A DNA stretch of 25,204 bases, taken from positions 1-25,204 of IMG/VR virus record IMGVR_UViG_3300034101_002454; one strand, 5' to 3'. Below are positions 1-9,100 of the stretch, in pieces. The DNA comes from a virus. Made by a program: the position numbers and the translations under genes. How positions within the stretch are numbered: the first letter of the stretch is position 1; each line of letters begins with the position of its first letter. A model generated the notes under the pieces. That model was given only the letters and a program-made list of their open reading frames with translations, was not told the origin of the DNA and searched no databases.

Positions 1-57
1 CACTTGTTCACCTATTATGGTTTTATTGTCTTTTTCTCTGGTTAGTTTGTGTGTCAT
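1..57 (-). CDS. Start of an unknown protein, cut by window edge
   Basis: An ATG at 57 opens a reading frame that runs off the left edge after 19 codons. The visible residues start MTHKLTREKDN and are charged. I do not recognise the family from so little sequence. The frame lies 70 bases downstream of the TonB receptor gene on the same strand, so it may be read on from it. The 58-127 gap is AT-rich and I see no clear terminator in it. Confidence 0.45.
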   Translation of the reverse strand, partial: MTHKLTREKDNKTIIGEQV

Positions 58-127
58 AGTCTATTAATTTTTTACAAAAATAGACACACCAATTGACATT
101 TCCAAGCAATAATCAAAAAATATTTTA

Positions 128-2956
128 TTAAAACTTATGACTAACACCCAATGTTAAAGTCACACCAGGATTGACACTATTGAATACTTGTTTCTCAGCT
201 TTATAGGAGTGATAAAAACTTTCAACTTTATCATTAAGAATATTTTGAACTCTAAAATCAATTGATGTATTCTTAATCTTTTGACTCACAGAAAGATTCA
301 ATGAATGAAATGGTTCATCATAAACATCAGGAGATAATCCAGTTCCAACAATGGATAATGTTTGTCCTTTAACATTATAAAACAATCCAACATTCAACCC
401 ATTTTTATCGTTCTTATAAGACAATCCAGTATTGATTACAAATGGTGATTGTCCTGCCATAACTCTTGTGTTATCAATGTTTTCATTTAACCTTTCATAT
501 TGTTTTCTTGCTCGATATTCTGTCTCTGTCATCGTTATTTGTGACTTAACAAGTGTGACATTGGTATTGAAATAAAAGTTCTTTAAAAACGATTTTCTTA
601 ACTCCAATTCCAATCCATACACATCACCATTACCAACATTTCTTGGTTGATATTCAGTTGATGTTTGTTGTTCAGGTATTCTAACAAGTTCAATTGGATT
701 ATTGAAATGTTTATAAAATCCTGATACAGAATAAAAATCATTTTTATTTGATAACTCCCATCTTAAATCCAAATTATCAATATTTGTTGATTTCAAATTT
801 CCATCCCAAGTTCCATTATATGTGAATAACCCACCATTGAATATTCTATTTGTGATTGGGTCTAATATTTGAGCATAAGATAATTCCTTGAATGATGGTC
901 TTGCAATCGTTCTTGAATATGATGTTCTTAGATTTTGTTTTGGTGTTATTGAATATATGATATTTGTTGATGGGAATAGATTTATGGTTTCCATAACTTT
1001 ATCATTAACCAAATTGTTTCCATTCACATCACCATTAGCGTATCTTATATCTCTTCCTGTATGTCTTTGAATGAAGTATTCGGTTCTTAACCCCAAATTA
1101 ATCTTTAACTTATTCTTAATGTTATAATTACCTGAAACATATGCTCCAAGATTATTAACATTTGATGAATATTGATTTGGATTTGGATTCGCATTCCCTG
1201 ATTGGATATATGTTCCATTAACATCAGATGGAAATAAGTTATCTGTATTCATTACAAGATTGGGGTTTGGTGATGCCCAAGATTGTGGTTTTGAAAACAT
1301 CAATTCAAATAACTTGATTTCATAGTTTCTCAATTTATATACGTGAGATAAACCAAAATTCAATTTGAAGTTTTCATATTCTTTATTTATATCAATCTTT
1401 GATTGGTTATTAAATTCACCCAAGTTTCTCCATATCCTTGATGGATTTCCCGCTTCACCAGATGAAAATGAATATGAACCATCATAACTAAATGGTGTCT
1501 TTCTAATGTCAGGGTCAATTGATGATGAATAAGTTGGAGATAATTTCCAATCAATATTCCATTTATTTATTTTATGTTTTCCATTTAATAACAAATTGGT
1601 TAATCCTCTTTGATTGTATTCAAGATGATATGATATTGCTTCATAACCTGATTGTCCAACCGCTGATGAATTGTTATCAATATTAAATTGTCCTACCCTA
1701 CTCTCACCACTTTGTAAATGAACAAAGTTTAATTTGTATTTACTCTTACCTTTAACAAAATTAAAACCAACCAATCCACTTAATTGATTGTTGATTTCCG
1801 ATAACTTTCCATTTTGTTTGGTCGCATATATTAATTCGTTTTGACTATTGTCTGATGACCTTTGGTATTCACCATACTTTACATCAGTATAAAATCTATA
1901 ATCTGTTTTGTGATTAATTGAAATAATATAACCAAAATTATCTTTTGTATTACCATAAGTGAAACCCATTCCATAATCCAACATACTCATATTTTCAGTT
2001 CCACCCAAGGTTGAATTAAGTGATTGTAATGTATTAATTATGTTTTGTTGGTGTTGGGTTGATGTAGTATTATTTAATCTGTTGAATGGAGTTGGGATAT
2101 AACTTCTATTAAGTTCTGTTGGTAGTCTTCGTAATCCTCCATCAAATCCTAATACATCAGTTCCACTACCTTTCTCTGATATAAAGTTTGGATTTAGATT
2201 AACTTGGGGGTTATATCCAATTGAAAATGAAAATGAACCTTGTTTTGATACCGGTATATCTTTTGTTTCAATATTGATTAATCCACCAGTAAAATCTGCT
2301 GGTAGTTCTGAGGTTAAAGTTTTTGATACGACAATATTATTTAATAAATTGGTGGGGAATATATCCATTTGGAGTGAGTTTCTATCAGGATCCAATCCTG
2401 GTATTTCAACCCCATTCATTAATGTCTTTGAGTATCTATCACCCAATCCTCTAACATAAACATATTTCCCATTTTCTATTGATACACCTGTTACACGTTT
2501 ACTTGCTTCAACTGCATTACCATCACCAGTTGATTTCATTTTCTCAGAACTAATACCATCAACCATTGTGACTGATTTCATTTTCATATCAATCAAACCA
2601 ACTTCATTTTTAACAATTCTGTCAGCTGTAATAATAACTTCACCAGTTTCTAATACATTTTCTTTAAGTTCAACATCAGGTATGGTTGTTAATTCACCAA
2701 CCAATACAATATCTTCTTGTATTTCTTTTTTGTAAGAAACATAAGAAAATTCCAAATCAACTGTGTCTTTGTCTGAGTCTAGGGTGAATATACCTTCAAT
2801 GTCTGTTGTTGTTGCAACTGAAGTTCCTTTAATTAAAATTGTAACACCAATTAGAGGTTCTTTTGTGTTTTCATCTACAACTTTACCAATGATTGTAAAT
2901 TGTGAAAAGGATTTAAATGATAATAGGAGTAGTAGGACTAAAAAGATATTTTTCAT
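128..2956 (-). CDS. TonB-dependent outer-membrane receptor, complete
   Basis: The 942-residue protein has the full Bacteroidota TonB-receptor layout. Residues 1-19 form a signal peptide (MKNIF, a leucine run, then FKSFSQ). Residues about 21-100 form a carboxypeptidase-D regulatory-like beta domain (GKVVDENTKEPLIGVTI). A VIITA segment near 106-110 may be the TonB box. The plug domain follows at about 140-235 (YVRGLGDRY, NGVEIPGLDPDR, ADFTGGLINIETKDIP). The rest is beta-barrel strands ending in a C-terminal Phe, as outer-membrane proteins need for insertion. There is no frameshift. Such receptors import large ligands through the outer membrane using TonB/ExbBD energy, and many phages use them as receptors. 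It sits beside a phage-type operon, which is unusual: it could be a cargo gene, a receptor decoy or superinfection-exclusion factor, or mark a prophage or assembly boundary. The ligand cannot be told from sequence. Family call very sure; role unknown. Confidence 0.95.
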   Translation of the reverse strand: MKNIFLVLLLLLSFKSFSQFTIIGKVVDENTKEPLIGVTILIKGTSVATTTDIEGIFTLDSDKDTVDLEFSYVSYKKEIQEDIVLVGELTTIPDVELKENVLETGEVIITADRIVKNEVGLIDMKMKSVTMVDGISSEKMKSTGDGNAVEASKRVTGVSIENGKYVYVRGLGDRYSKTLMNGVEIPGLDPDRNSLQMDIFPTNLLNNIVVSKTLTSELPADFTGGLINIETKDIPVSKQGSFSFSIGYNPQVNLNPNFISEKGSGTDVLGFDGGLRRLPTELNRSYIPTPFNRLNNTTSTQHQQNIINTLQSLNSTLGGTENMSMLDYGMGFTYGNTKDNFGYIISINHKTDYRFYTDVKYGEYQRSSDNSQNELIYATKQNGKLSEINNQLSGLVGFNFVKGKSKYKLNFVHLQSGESRVGQFNIDNNSSAVGQSGYEAISYHLEYNQRGLTNLLLNGKHKINKWNIDWKLSPTYSSSIDPDIRKTPFSYDGSYSFSSGEAGNPSRIWRNLGEFNNQSKIDINKEYENFKLNFGLSHVYKLRNYEIKLFELMFSKPQSWASPNPNLVMNTDNLFPSDVNGTYIQSGNANPNPNQYSSNVNNLGAYVSGNYNIKNKLKINLGLRTEYFIQRHTGRDIRYANGDVNGNNLVNDKVMETINLFPSTNIIYSITPKQNLRTSYSRTIARPSFKELSYAQILDPITNRIFNGGLFTYNGTWDGNLKSTNIDNLDLRWELSNKNDFYSVSGFYKHFNNPIELVRIPEQQTSTEYQPRNVGNGDVYGLELELRKSFLKNFYFNTNVTLVKSQITMTETEYRARKQYERLNENIDNTRVMAGQSPFVINTGLSYKNDKNGLNVGLFYNVKGQTLSIVGTGLSPDVYDEPFHSLNLSVSQKIKNTSIDFRVQNILNDKVESFYHSYKAEKQVFNSVNPGVTLTLGVSHKF

Positions 2957-3017
2957 ACTTATGGTTTTGACAAATCATAAATAGGAAAAATAGTTGATAT
3001 AGTAAAATGTTTTGTAT

Positions 3018-3035
3018 TAACTTATTGTTAAGTTA
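3018..3035 (-). terminator. Weak hairpin after the kinase-like gene
   Basis: A perfect 7-bp AT-rich inverted repeat (TAACTTA, 4-base loop, TAAGTTA) lies immediately after the stop of the kinase-like gene. No clear T-tract follows on the minus strand, so termination would be weak. The gap 2957-3017 must also hold any promoter for the TonB receptor gene. Confidence 0.3.
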
Positions 3036-3881
3036 TTAAAATGCCATTACATCAAAATGGACTAGTTCTCCATTTATTTGTCCAATGTTTTCACCATGCA
3101 AATCTTTTGTTGCAATATCGTTAGCTTCCAACTTCAATAATAATTCTCTGTATTTTTCAATATAGTCTATCAATTCATCATAGGTAATATTTACACTCGA
3201 AACTGGTTTTTCTCTTCTTGGAATGTAATAATTACTCTCGTCTTCATCATCGAATTCTTCATCTTCCTCATCATCTTCATCACTACTATAATAACCACTA
3301 ATACCAATTGGTGGGATTTCATCTTCAGGTTCAGGACTTTCCAATCTATCAACCAAATTATCCAAAAACTCTTCATCATAATCATCCCAAAAATCAGAGT
3401 CAGAATAATTTGCACCCATATAAAACATCGTTGTGTAAATATCTTTTTCTGTTTTTGAAATTGGTTTTGCTTTATCCATTAGAATACCATAAATGTTATA
3501 TTCAGGATAATATTCATAACCATAATAATTTACAATACCAGGTATTTCTTTTCCTACTATTTTTTCAATTCCCTTTATTTCATCTTCGTCTTGGGTAAGT
3601 TTCAATATTTTTGTACCATCAGCTACAAATGCAATTCCATAATATCCTCTACCTGCATATGAAATTTTATTAATTCCAAATTTTTTTGATAAGTCATTAA
3701 CAATATCTTTGATGTCAGCTCCATCAAGTCCTTGTTTTATTTTTTTAATACCTCTTTCGTTTTTAGTTAAAACATCTGTTTTCCAATCTTTTCTTAAATT
3801 TTTAATGTTTCTTATATCACCAAAATTACCTAATTGTTCATTAAGTATTTTATACTGACTTTCACTTATTATTATTTTCAT
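3036..3881 (-). CDS. Protein-kinase-like protein with N-terminal targeting-like segment
   Basis: 281 residues. A glycine-rich loop (GRGYYG, 77-82) is followed by a beta-strand lysine (KILKL, K94). Near the C-terminus comes a catalytic-loop-like KDLHGENIG (D260, H262, N265) and a metal-binding-like FDV (D277). These match the order and spacing of eukaryote-like and bacterial Asp-Leu-His-x-x-Asn kinases. The chain ends four residues after the DFG-like site, so the usual activation segment and C-lobe are missing. A very acidic low-complexity insert lies at about 201-216. Residues 1-15 (MKIIISESQYKILNE) resemble a capsid-targeting propeptide with L-N-E before Q16. The start overlaps the upstream gene's stop as ATGA, so the gene is the last of a coupled operon. 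It may phosphorylate host proteins early in infection or be a pseudokinase. Kinase fold is inferred from motifs only. Confidence 0.6.
   Translation of the reverse strand: MKIIISESQYKILNEQLGNFGDIRNIKNLRKDWKTDVLTKNERGIKKIKQGLDGADIKDIVNDLSKKFGINKISYAGRGYYGIAFVADGTKILKLTQDEDEIKGIEKIVGKEIPGIVNYYGYEYYPEYNIYGILMDKAKPISKTEKDIYTTMFYMGANYSDSDFWDDYDEEFLDNLVDRLESPEPEDEIPPIGISGYYSSDEDDEEDEEFDDEDESNYYIPRREKPVSSVNITYDELIDYIEKYRELLLKLEANDIATKDLHGENIGQINGELVHFDVMAF
3849..3881 (-). repeat. Repeated 33-bp N-terminal coding cassette, copy 1
   Basis: The first 11 codons of the kinase-like gene match the first 11 codons of its upstream neighbour (4514-4546) at 31 of 33 bases. The two mismatches change Ser6 to Thr6. 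The proteins differ completely beyond this segment. Confidence 0.85.
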
Positions 3882-4546
3882 ATAAATAACTTACCTTTAA
3901 CTCCAAATTTATTTTTTATTTCATCTTCACTCATTCCACTATCTTTTAATTCTTTTCCAAGTGGGGTATATTGTAAACCTAAATTACGCCCAACTGAAAT
4001 TAAATTAGGTAATGATTCAATTTTTGAACCCAATAACTCAAGAGTACCAACTTCTTTTAATTCAGGTAATGATTTAATGTTTACATGATTCAATTTAAAT
4101 AAACCATCAACTGAAGTTAAATCAGGTATTGATGTAATTTTACAATTACTATAAATGATTATATTCTTATTTGTACTTACTAACTCATCCAAATCACCAT
4201 CATTTAATCTGAAAAAATGTATTGTTTTCAAATTTGGTAATTTGAATATTAAGTCAATTGTTGTTTTTGATAAGTTATCATACACATTTAAAATAGTCTT
4301 TTTTGTTATTTTTTTCAAATTTATTACATATGGTTTATATTTAAAAAGTTTGAATAATTCTTCATAATTTTCCAATATTGTACTCTGTTTTATCTTAAAA
4401 CCTTTTGCAATTTCAAATGCCATATCAATATTTGTTTCATCAAATGACTCAATTAAGTACATAATCTTTCCAAGTAATTTGTTTTCCTCGGTTTCTTCGT
4501 TTTCAAATATTAGTTTATACTGACTTTCTGTTATTATTATTTTCAT
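3878..4546 (-). CDS. Leucine-rich-repeat-like phage protein with targeting-like N-terminus
   Basis: 222 residues. The C-terminal half carries irregular leucine-rich repeats: LPNLKTI, ITSIPDLTSV, IKSLPELKEV and IESLPNLISV, at about 103-195. This pattern is typical of short protein-binding LRR segments in phage and effector proteins. Residues 1-15 (MKIIITESQYKLIFE) match the start of the next gene almost exactly and end in I-F-E before Asn16, as in a prohead-protease site. No signal peptide or membrane segment is seen. Its start lies one base downstream of the preceding gene's stop, and it overlaps the kinase-like gene by 4 bp (ATGA), so all are probably co-translated. A binding partner cannot be predicted. 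LRR call moderate; function unknown. Confidence 0.7.
   Translation of the reverse strand: MKIIITESQYKLIFENEETEENKLLGKIMYLIESFDETNIDMAFEIAKGFKIKQSTILENYEELFKLFKYKPYVINLKKITKKTILNVYDNLSKTTIDLIFKLPNLKTIHFFRLNDGDLDELVSTNKNIIIYSNCKITSIPDLTSVDGLFKLNHVNIKSLPELKEVGTLELLGSKIESLPNLISVGRNLGLQYTPLGKELKDSGMSEDEIKNKFGVKGKLFI
4514..4546 (-). repeat. Repeated 33-bp N-terminal coding cassette, copy 2
   Basis: This is the partner of the cassette at 3849-3881, with 31 of 33 bases identical. It encodes MKIIITESQYK. Confidence 0.85.
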
Positions 4547-4547
4547 A

Positions 4548-6194
4548 TTATATTTCGTTTAATCTACCCATTAAATTTTCATTATAATCATTTTTATTTA
4601 TATTAGGATTAAAATAGTCTCTGAATCTTGGTTTTGGAAAATCAATACTTCCTTCACTTAATAATTCATTAAATACACAACTAGGATTATCATAACAATT
4701 CTCATAATATTCATCAAGAGTGTCCTCATCCATCTTACGAGTATAATCTTTCAAATCAATTTGTATCTTAATTGTTTCATTACTGAATTCAATAACATTT
4801 CCATATTCTTCTAAAGCTGATTTTAAGGTGTCTCTTAAATGATTAATATATTCATTTATTCCAACATCATTTGCTGCATCAGTGATTGCATTACAAATAT
4901 AATGCTCATCATCATATTGTACTATCTTCTCTTCCAAAGACATATCTTCATCAACCTCATCACCACTTTTACTAATCCATTCGTCAATAATTGACTCAAT
5001 TAATTTTTTATTTTCAGGATTTACAATATCAAATATTGACTCCCAATCATATCCAAAATCCATATCCCAAACTGATTCCCAAATTGAATCGGACATTATT
5101 TGTTCATACCAACTTTCTCTTTCAACCATCTCTTTACCCTCACTATTTTTATATCTACGAGTTGAATAAGTATCACCCTGCAAATATATTCCAAGTTCAT
5201 TTGGTGATAGTTCCAAAACAAATCTTGTTTGGGGAGGTTCAACATCAATAATACCCATCTCACCCAACTTTCTTTTTAAACCTCTTGTATTAAATATTTC
5301 AGGTCTATCGTTATATATTTTTCTAATTGTTGCTTCAGGTAAATCAGATAATTTGAAATCTTGGCTAGAAGCATATTCACTTCCAAAACCTTGGATTAAA
5401 TAATTATCTTCACCTGTAGTATCCCAACTACCTGAAGCATAAAACAATGGTTCAATATATTTGTGATATTCTTCTTTTGGTTTTGAGTTCTTAGGTCCTT
5501 TTAATTGATATAATGTTCCATCAGTATCAATAGCAGCAGTTAAATGACTTCTATTAATCTTATATTTTCCACCAGGTAAAACTTTATCACTTCTTAATGA
5601 ATATAGATAACCATATGAACTTCTTCCACAATGTCCCATTCTTTCGCATTCTTCGGGTGAGTTTTTAACACCAAGGTCAGCCCAATAATATCCTTCACCA
5701 TTTTCATTTCTAAAATCAATTAGGATTGGAGCATTTTCAATATAATTTATGGCACCTTGACCAATATTTAAACTATCGTGCCATTGACTTGATAGTGAAG
5801 CAATTTGTACTATTGATAAATCATCCAAACTACTTTTATTACCATTCAATCCCACTTGAATATAATCCATAATTTCTGATAATACATTTCTAAGTATGTA
5901 TACAGTTAATCGAGAGTTCAATCGATTTTTTGCTGCAGATAAAATATCTTTGTTTGGAACATTAGGTTCAGCTTGACTTTTAGCATCATCATAAAAATGT
6001 TTAAGATATTTGTTGGCCAACCATACAGATAATTTCTTACCTATTTCATCGAATACTTGAGCTAAATCTTCTTTCAATCCCAACTTATCCATTAGAATTT
6101 CTTTTTTGGATTCATTCAACAATCCAAAATTATCATTATATTCCTTTAATAAATTTAGGATTTTTTTGTGGTAATATTTTTCTTTTAATTTCAT
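4548..6194 (-). CDS. PcfJ-like phage protein, third copy of a tandem module
   Basis: 548 residues, a paralogue of both halves of the upstream gene. The N-terminal region (1-150) is helical and includes LLNE|SKKEIL at 25-34, a possible prohead-protease site. The conserved core is EECERMGHCGRSS (181-193), LYSLRS (197-202), SHLTA (216-220), LYQLKGPKNSKP (228-239) and YHKYI (243-247). The order His-Cys-Gly, S-L-R, H-L-T, Q-x-K-G-x-x-N-x-K-P resembles the PcfJ-like domain found in phages and conjugative plasmids, whose biochemical role I cannot state. The C-terminal region (330-548) is acidic and varies between copies. The ATG overlaps the preceding stop by 4 bp, implying translational coupling. 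The invariant Cys and His could be catalytic or metal-binding, which is inference. Confidence 0.7.
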   Translation of the reverse strand: MKLKEKYYHKKILNLLKEYNDNFGLLNESKKEILMDKLGLKEDLAQVFDEIGKKLSVWLANKYLKHFYDDAKSQAEPNVPNKDILSAAKNRLNSRLTVYILRNVLSEIMDYIQVGLNGNKSSLDDLSIVQIASLSSQWHDSLNIGQGAINYIENAPILIDFRNENGEGYYWADLGVKNSPEECERMGHCGRSSYGYLYSLRSDKVLPGGKYKINRSHLTAAIDTDGTLYQLKGPKNSKPKEEYHKYIEPLFYASGSWDTTGEDNYLIQGFGSEYASSQDFKLSDLPEATIRKIYNDRPEIFNTRGLKRKLGEMGIIDVEPPQTRFVLELSPNELGIYLQGDTYSTRRYKNSEGKEMVERESWYEQIMSDSIWESVWDMDFGYDWESIFDIVNPENKKLIESIIDEWISKSGDEVDEDMSLEEKIVQYDDEHYICNAITDAANDVGINEYINHLRDTLKSALEEYGNVIEFSNETIKIQIDLKDYTRKMDEDTLDEYYENCYDNPSCVFNELLSEGSIDFPKPRFRDYFNPNINKNDYNENLMGRLNEI

Positions 6195-9100
6195 AAATGG
6201 TATCTTTCAATATAATTTAAGCTGTCATTTAGTTGTTCATTGAAGTAATCATTGTCAATATCAACTTCATCTATATCAGGTCTTCTCCAATAAGGTTTTG
6301 ATATAATGTCTCTACCAACTAACTCTTTAAATACATCAGAGGTAGAAAAGTCACCATAGTCTTCTTCTATTCCATCATATACTTCAATAACTTCTGGGTC
6401 ATCAATATCAACAAGTTCTCCAATATCACCTTCAATATCAAGACTAATAGCAACTCCATAATCATTCCAAATAACTGAACCATAACCTTCAAGTGTAGTT
6501 AATAAAGATTCTTTTAATTTTCCAATTGCCGAATCAGCTATACTATCACGATAACAATCGTGATAAACTTCGTAAGTATAATTAATAATTAAATTTCTGG
6601 TATCTATTTTTCTTATTAAATTAGCCACTAGTCTTGATATTTGTAAACTCCATTCTGTAATATTTTCAACTTCTTCCAATTGTTTTAATTGTTCTTCAGT
6701 TGGTTTCATCATTTTTAATAATCTTATCATATGTGACCTTAATCCAGCATAAACATTTTCTTTTAAAACTTTTTCTAATGATGGTTCTTTATAACTAGGT
6801 AATGAATATTCTTCACCAATCCATTCATATAACTCATCTATTTTGTTGGGGCCTAAAAGAGCGTGTGATAAGTATGTTTTATTCACCACATGCCTTGAAC
6901 TATAAGGATTACTACTTTGGTTTTTTGTGGTGTAAATTACTTCATCATTATCAATATAATAATGTATAGAATCAAAATCTATTTCCACATAAAAATCTGT
7001 TGGTAATGGTTCAACTTCTATTTCAATTCCCAATTCAGCCATTTTACTTTTTAACCCTCTTGATTTGAATATTTCAGGTCTAATTTCATACAAATCTTTG
7101 AGTGTCTGCATTGGTAAATCTTCTAATTTGAAATCTTGACTAGAAGCATATTCACTTCCAAATTCTTTGATGAAATAATCATCATCTTCATCTTGTAAAT
7201 CAAATAAAGGTAAAATGAATTTATGATATTCTTCTTTTGGTTTTGAGTTCTTAGGTCCTTTTAATTGATATAATATTCCATCATTACTTATTGATGCTGT
7301 TAAATGACTATCATTAACCTTATACTTTCCATCTGGTGTTAATCTATAGCTCCTTAATGAATATAATGACCCAGAAGAACTTCTTCCACAATGTCCCATC
7401 CTTTCACACTCTTCAGTAGAATTATTCGTTTGTAGGTTAACCCAGTAATACCCTACACCATTTTCATTTCTAAAATCAATTAGGATTGGATTGTTTTCAA
7501 TATAATTTATTTTACTATCACCAACATTCAAACTATCGTGCCATTCTTTTGACTTCTCTTTAATTTGTTCAAAAGTTAAATTAACCAAAGACGATTTATT
7601 CCTATTCAATCCATTAATAAAATAATCCATAATTGAATTTAAATCTTGTCTTAATTGTGACGTTGGATTTAATTCTTTTGCCACACGTTCTTTGGGCATA
7701 CTAGTAAGTTTTTGAAAACTATCAATCACTTTATTAGCAAAAAAAGTAGATAACCCACCAGCAATTGAATCAAACATTTGAGCTGTATCAGGTTTTAATC
7801 CAGTTTTGTTAATTAGTATTTCTAATTTTGATTTGGCCTCAGTAAGGGTATCACTATGTTTGGAGTTATAGTCTTTTAATAGTTTTATAATCTTGTTTTG
7901 ATGATAAATTTCATTCATTGATTCCTTTTTAATTATTTCCTCCAACTTATTCAATTCTCTATATAATCTCTTGTTGAATATTTCAACATTAATTTCTATT
8001 TCACTTACACTAGGTTTTTCCCAAATAGGTTTTTCAATTAGGTCACGTTTCACTATCATATCAACAACATTATCCATATAAATCTCCTCAAAATCCTCAT
8101 AAACTTCATTATAAATTTCAATAATTTTTGGGTCATCAATATCAACTATTTCACTAAGGTCGCCCATTATTTTAATGTGACCGTGTAGCGTATCATTGAT
8201 AATTGAACCATAATATTCAAGAGTTTGAATTAACCTTGGATAATAATCTTCATATACTGGTTCAAGTAATGCTTCCCTATATGTTTTAGATATTTCAGTA
8301 CTAATATCACTACCAGCTTCAGTTTGTTTAATTAATATTGGTAATGACACTTGATTGAATTTTAATTTTTCGTCAATTGGAACTTCAATCATAATGATTT
8401 GTCTCATATAATCTTTTAGCTCCTCACTAACATATTTTTCCAAAATATCCTCAGCGTAAATATTGCCGTGAATGTCAATATAATTTTCTAATGATTCATA
8501 ATCACCAGACAAAATAATCTCAGATAAATAAATAGTTTTAGACCAAAAATTACGGACAACATCAAACCCAGATTCATCCCCTTGAATATATTTTCTTATA
8601 TCTTCATATGGAATAGATGTATCAAAATCTGTTGGTAATGGGTCAACTTCGATTTCAATTCCAAATTCAGCCATTTTACTTTGTAGTCTTCTTGATTTGA
8701 ATATTTCAGGTCTTACCCTATATAAATCTTTGAGCGTCTCCATTGGTAAATCTTCCAATTTAAAGTCTTCTTGTGTTTCGTATTCTGTCCCAAAACCTTG
8801 AATCAAATATTCATCATCCTCATTTTTAACATCAAATAATGGTAAAATATATCTATGATATTTTTCACTTGGTTTTGAATTTTTTGGACCTTTTAATTGA
8901 TATAATTTTCCATCATCACCAATTGATGCCGTTAAATGACTTTTATTAACCTTATATTTCCCATTTTGTTGATAACTTCTTAATGAATATAAACTACCTA
9001 AACTACTTCTTCCACAATGACCCATTCTCTCACATTCTTCTTTGGAGTCTTTTGTTCTTAAATCAACCCAATAATATCCATTACCATCTTCATCTCTGAA

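Noticed and set aside
2957-3017. Bacteroidota sigma-type promoter (TAnnTTTG) ahead of the TonB receptor, from TATGATTTG on the minus strand
   Set aside because: The spacing inside the box is one base too long and no clear upstream TTTG at the right distance is seen, so I do not annotate it.
3191-3598. Overlapping open frames on both strands across the acidic segment of the kinase-like gene
   Set aside because: They are shadows of the low-complexity GAT/GAA codons and lack plausible composition or start context.
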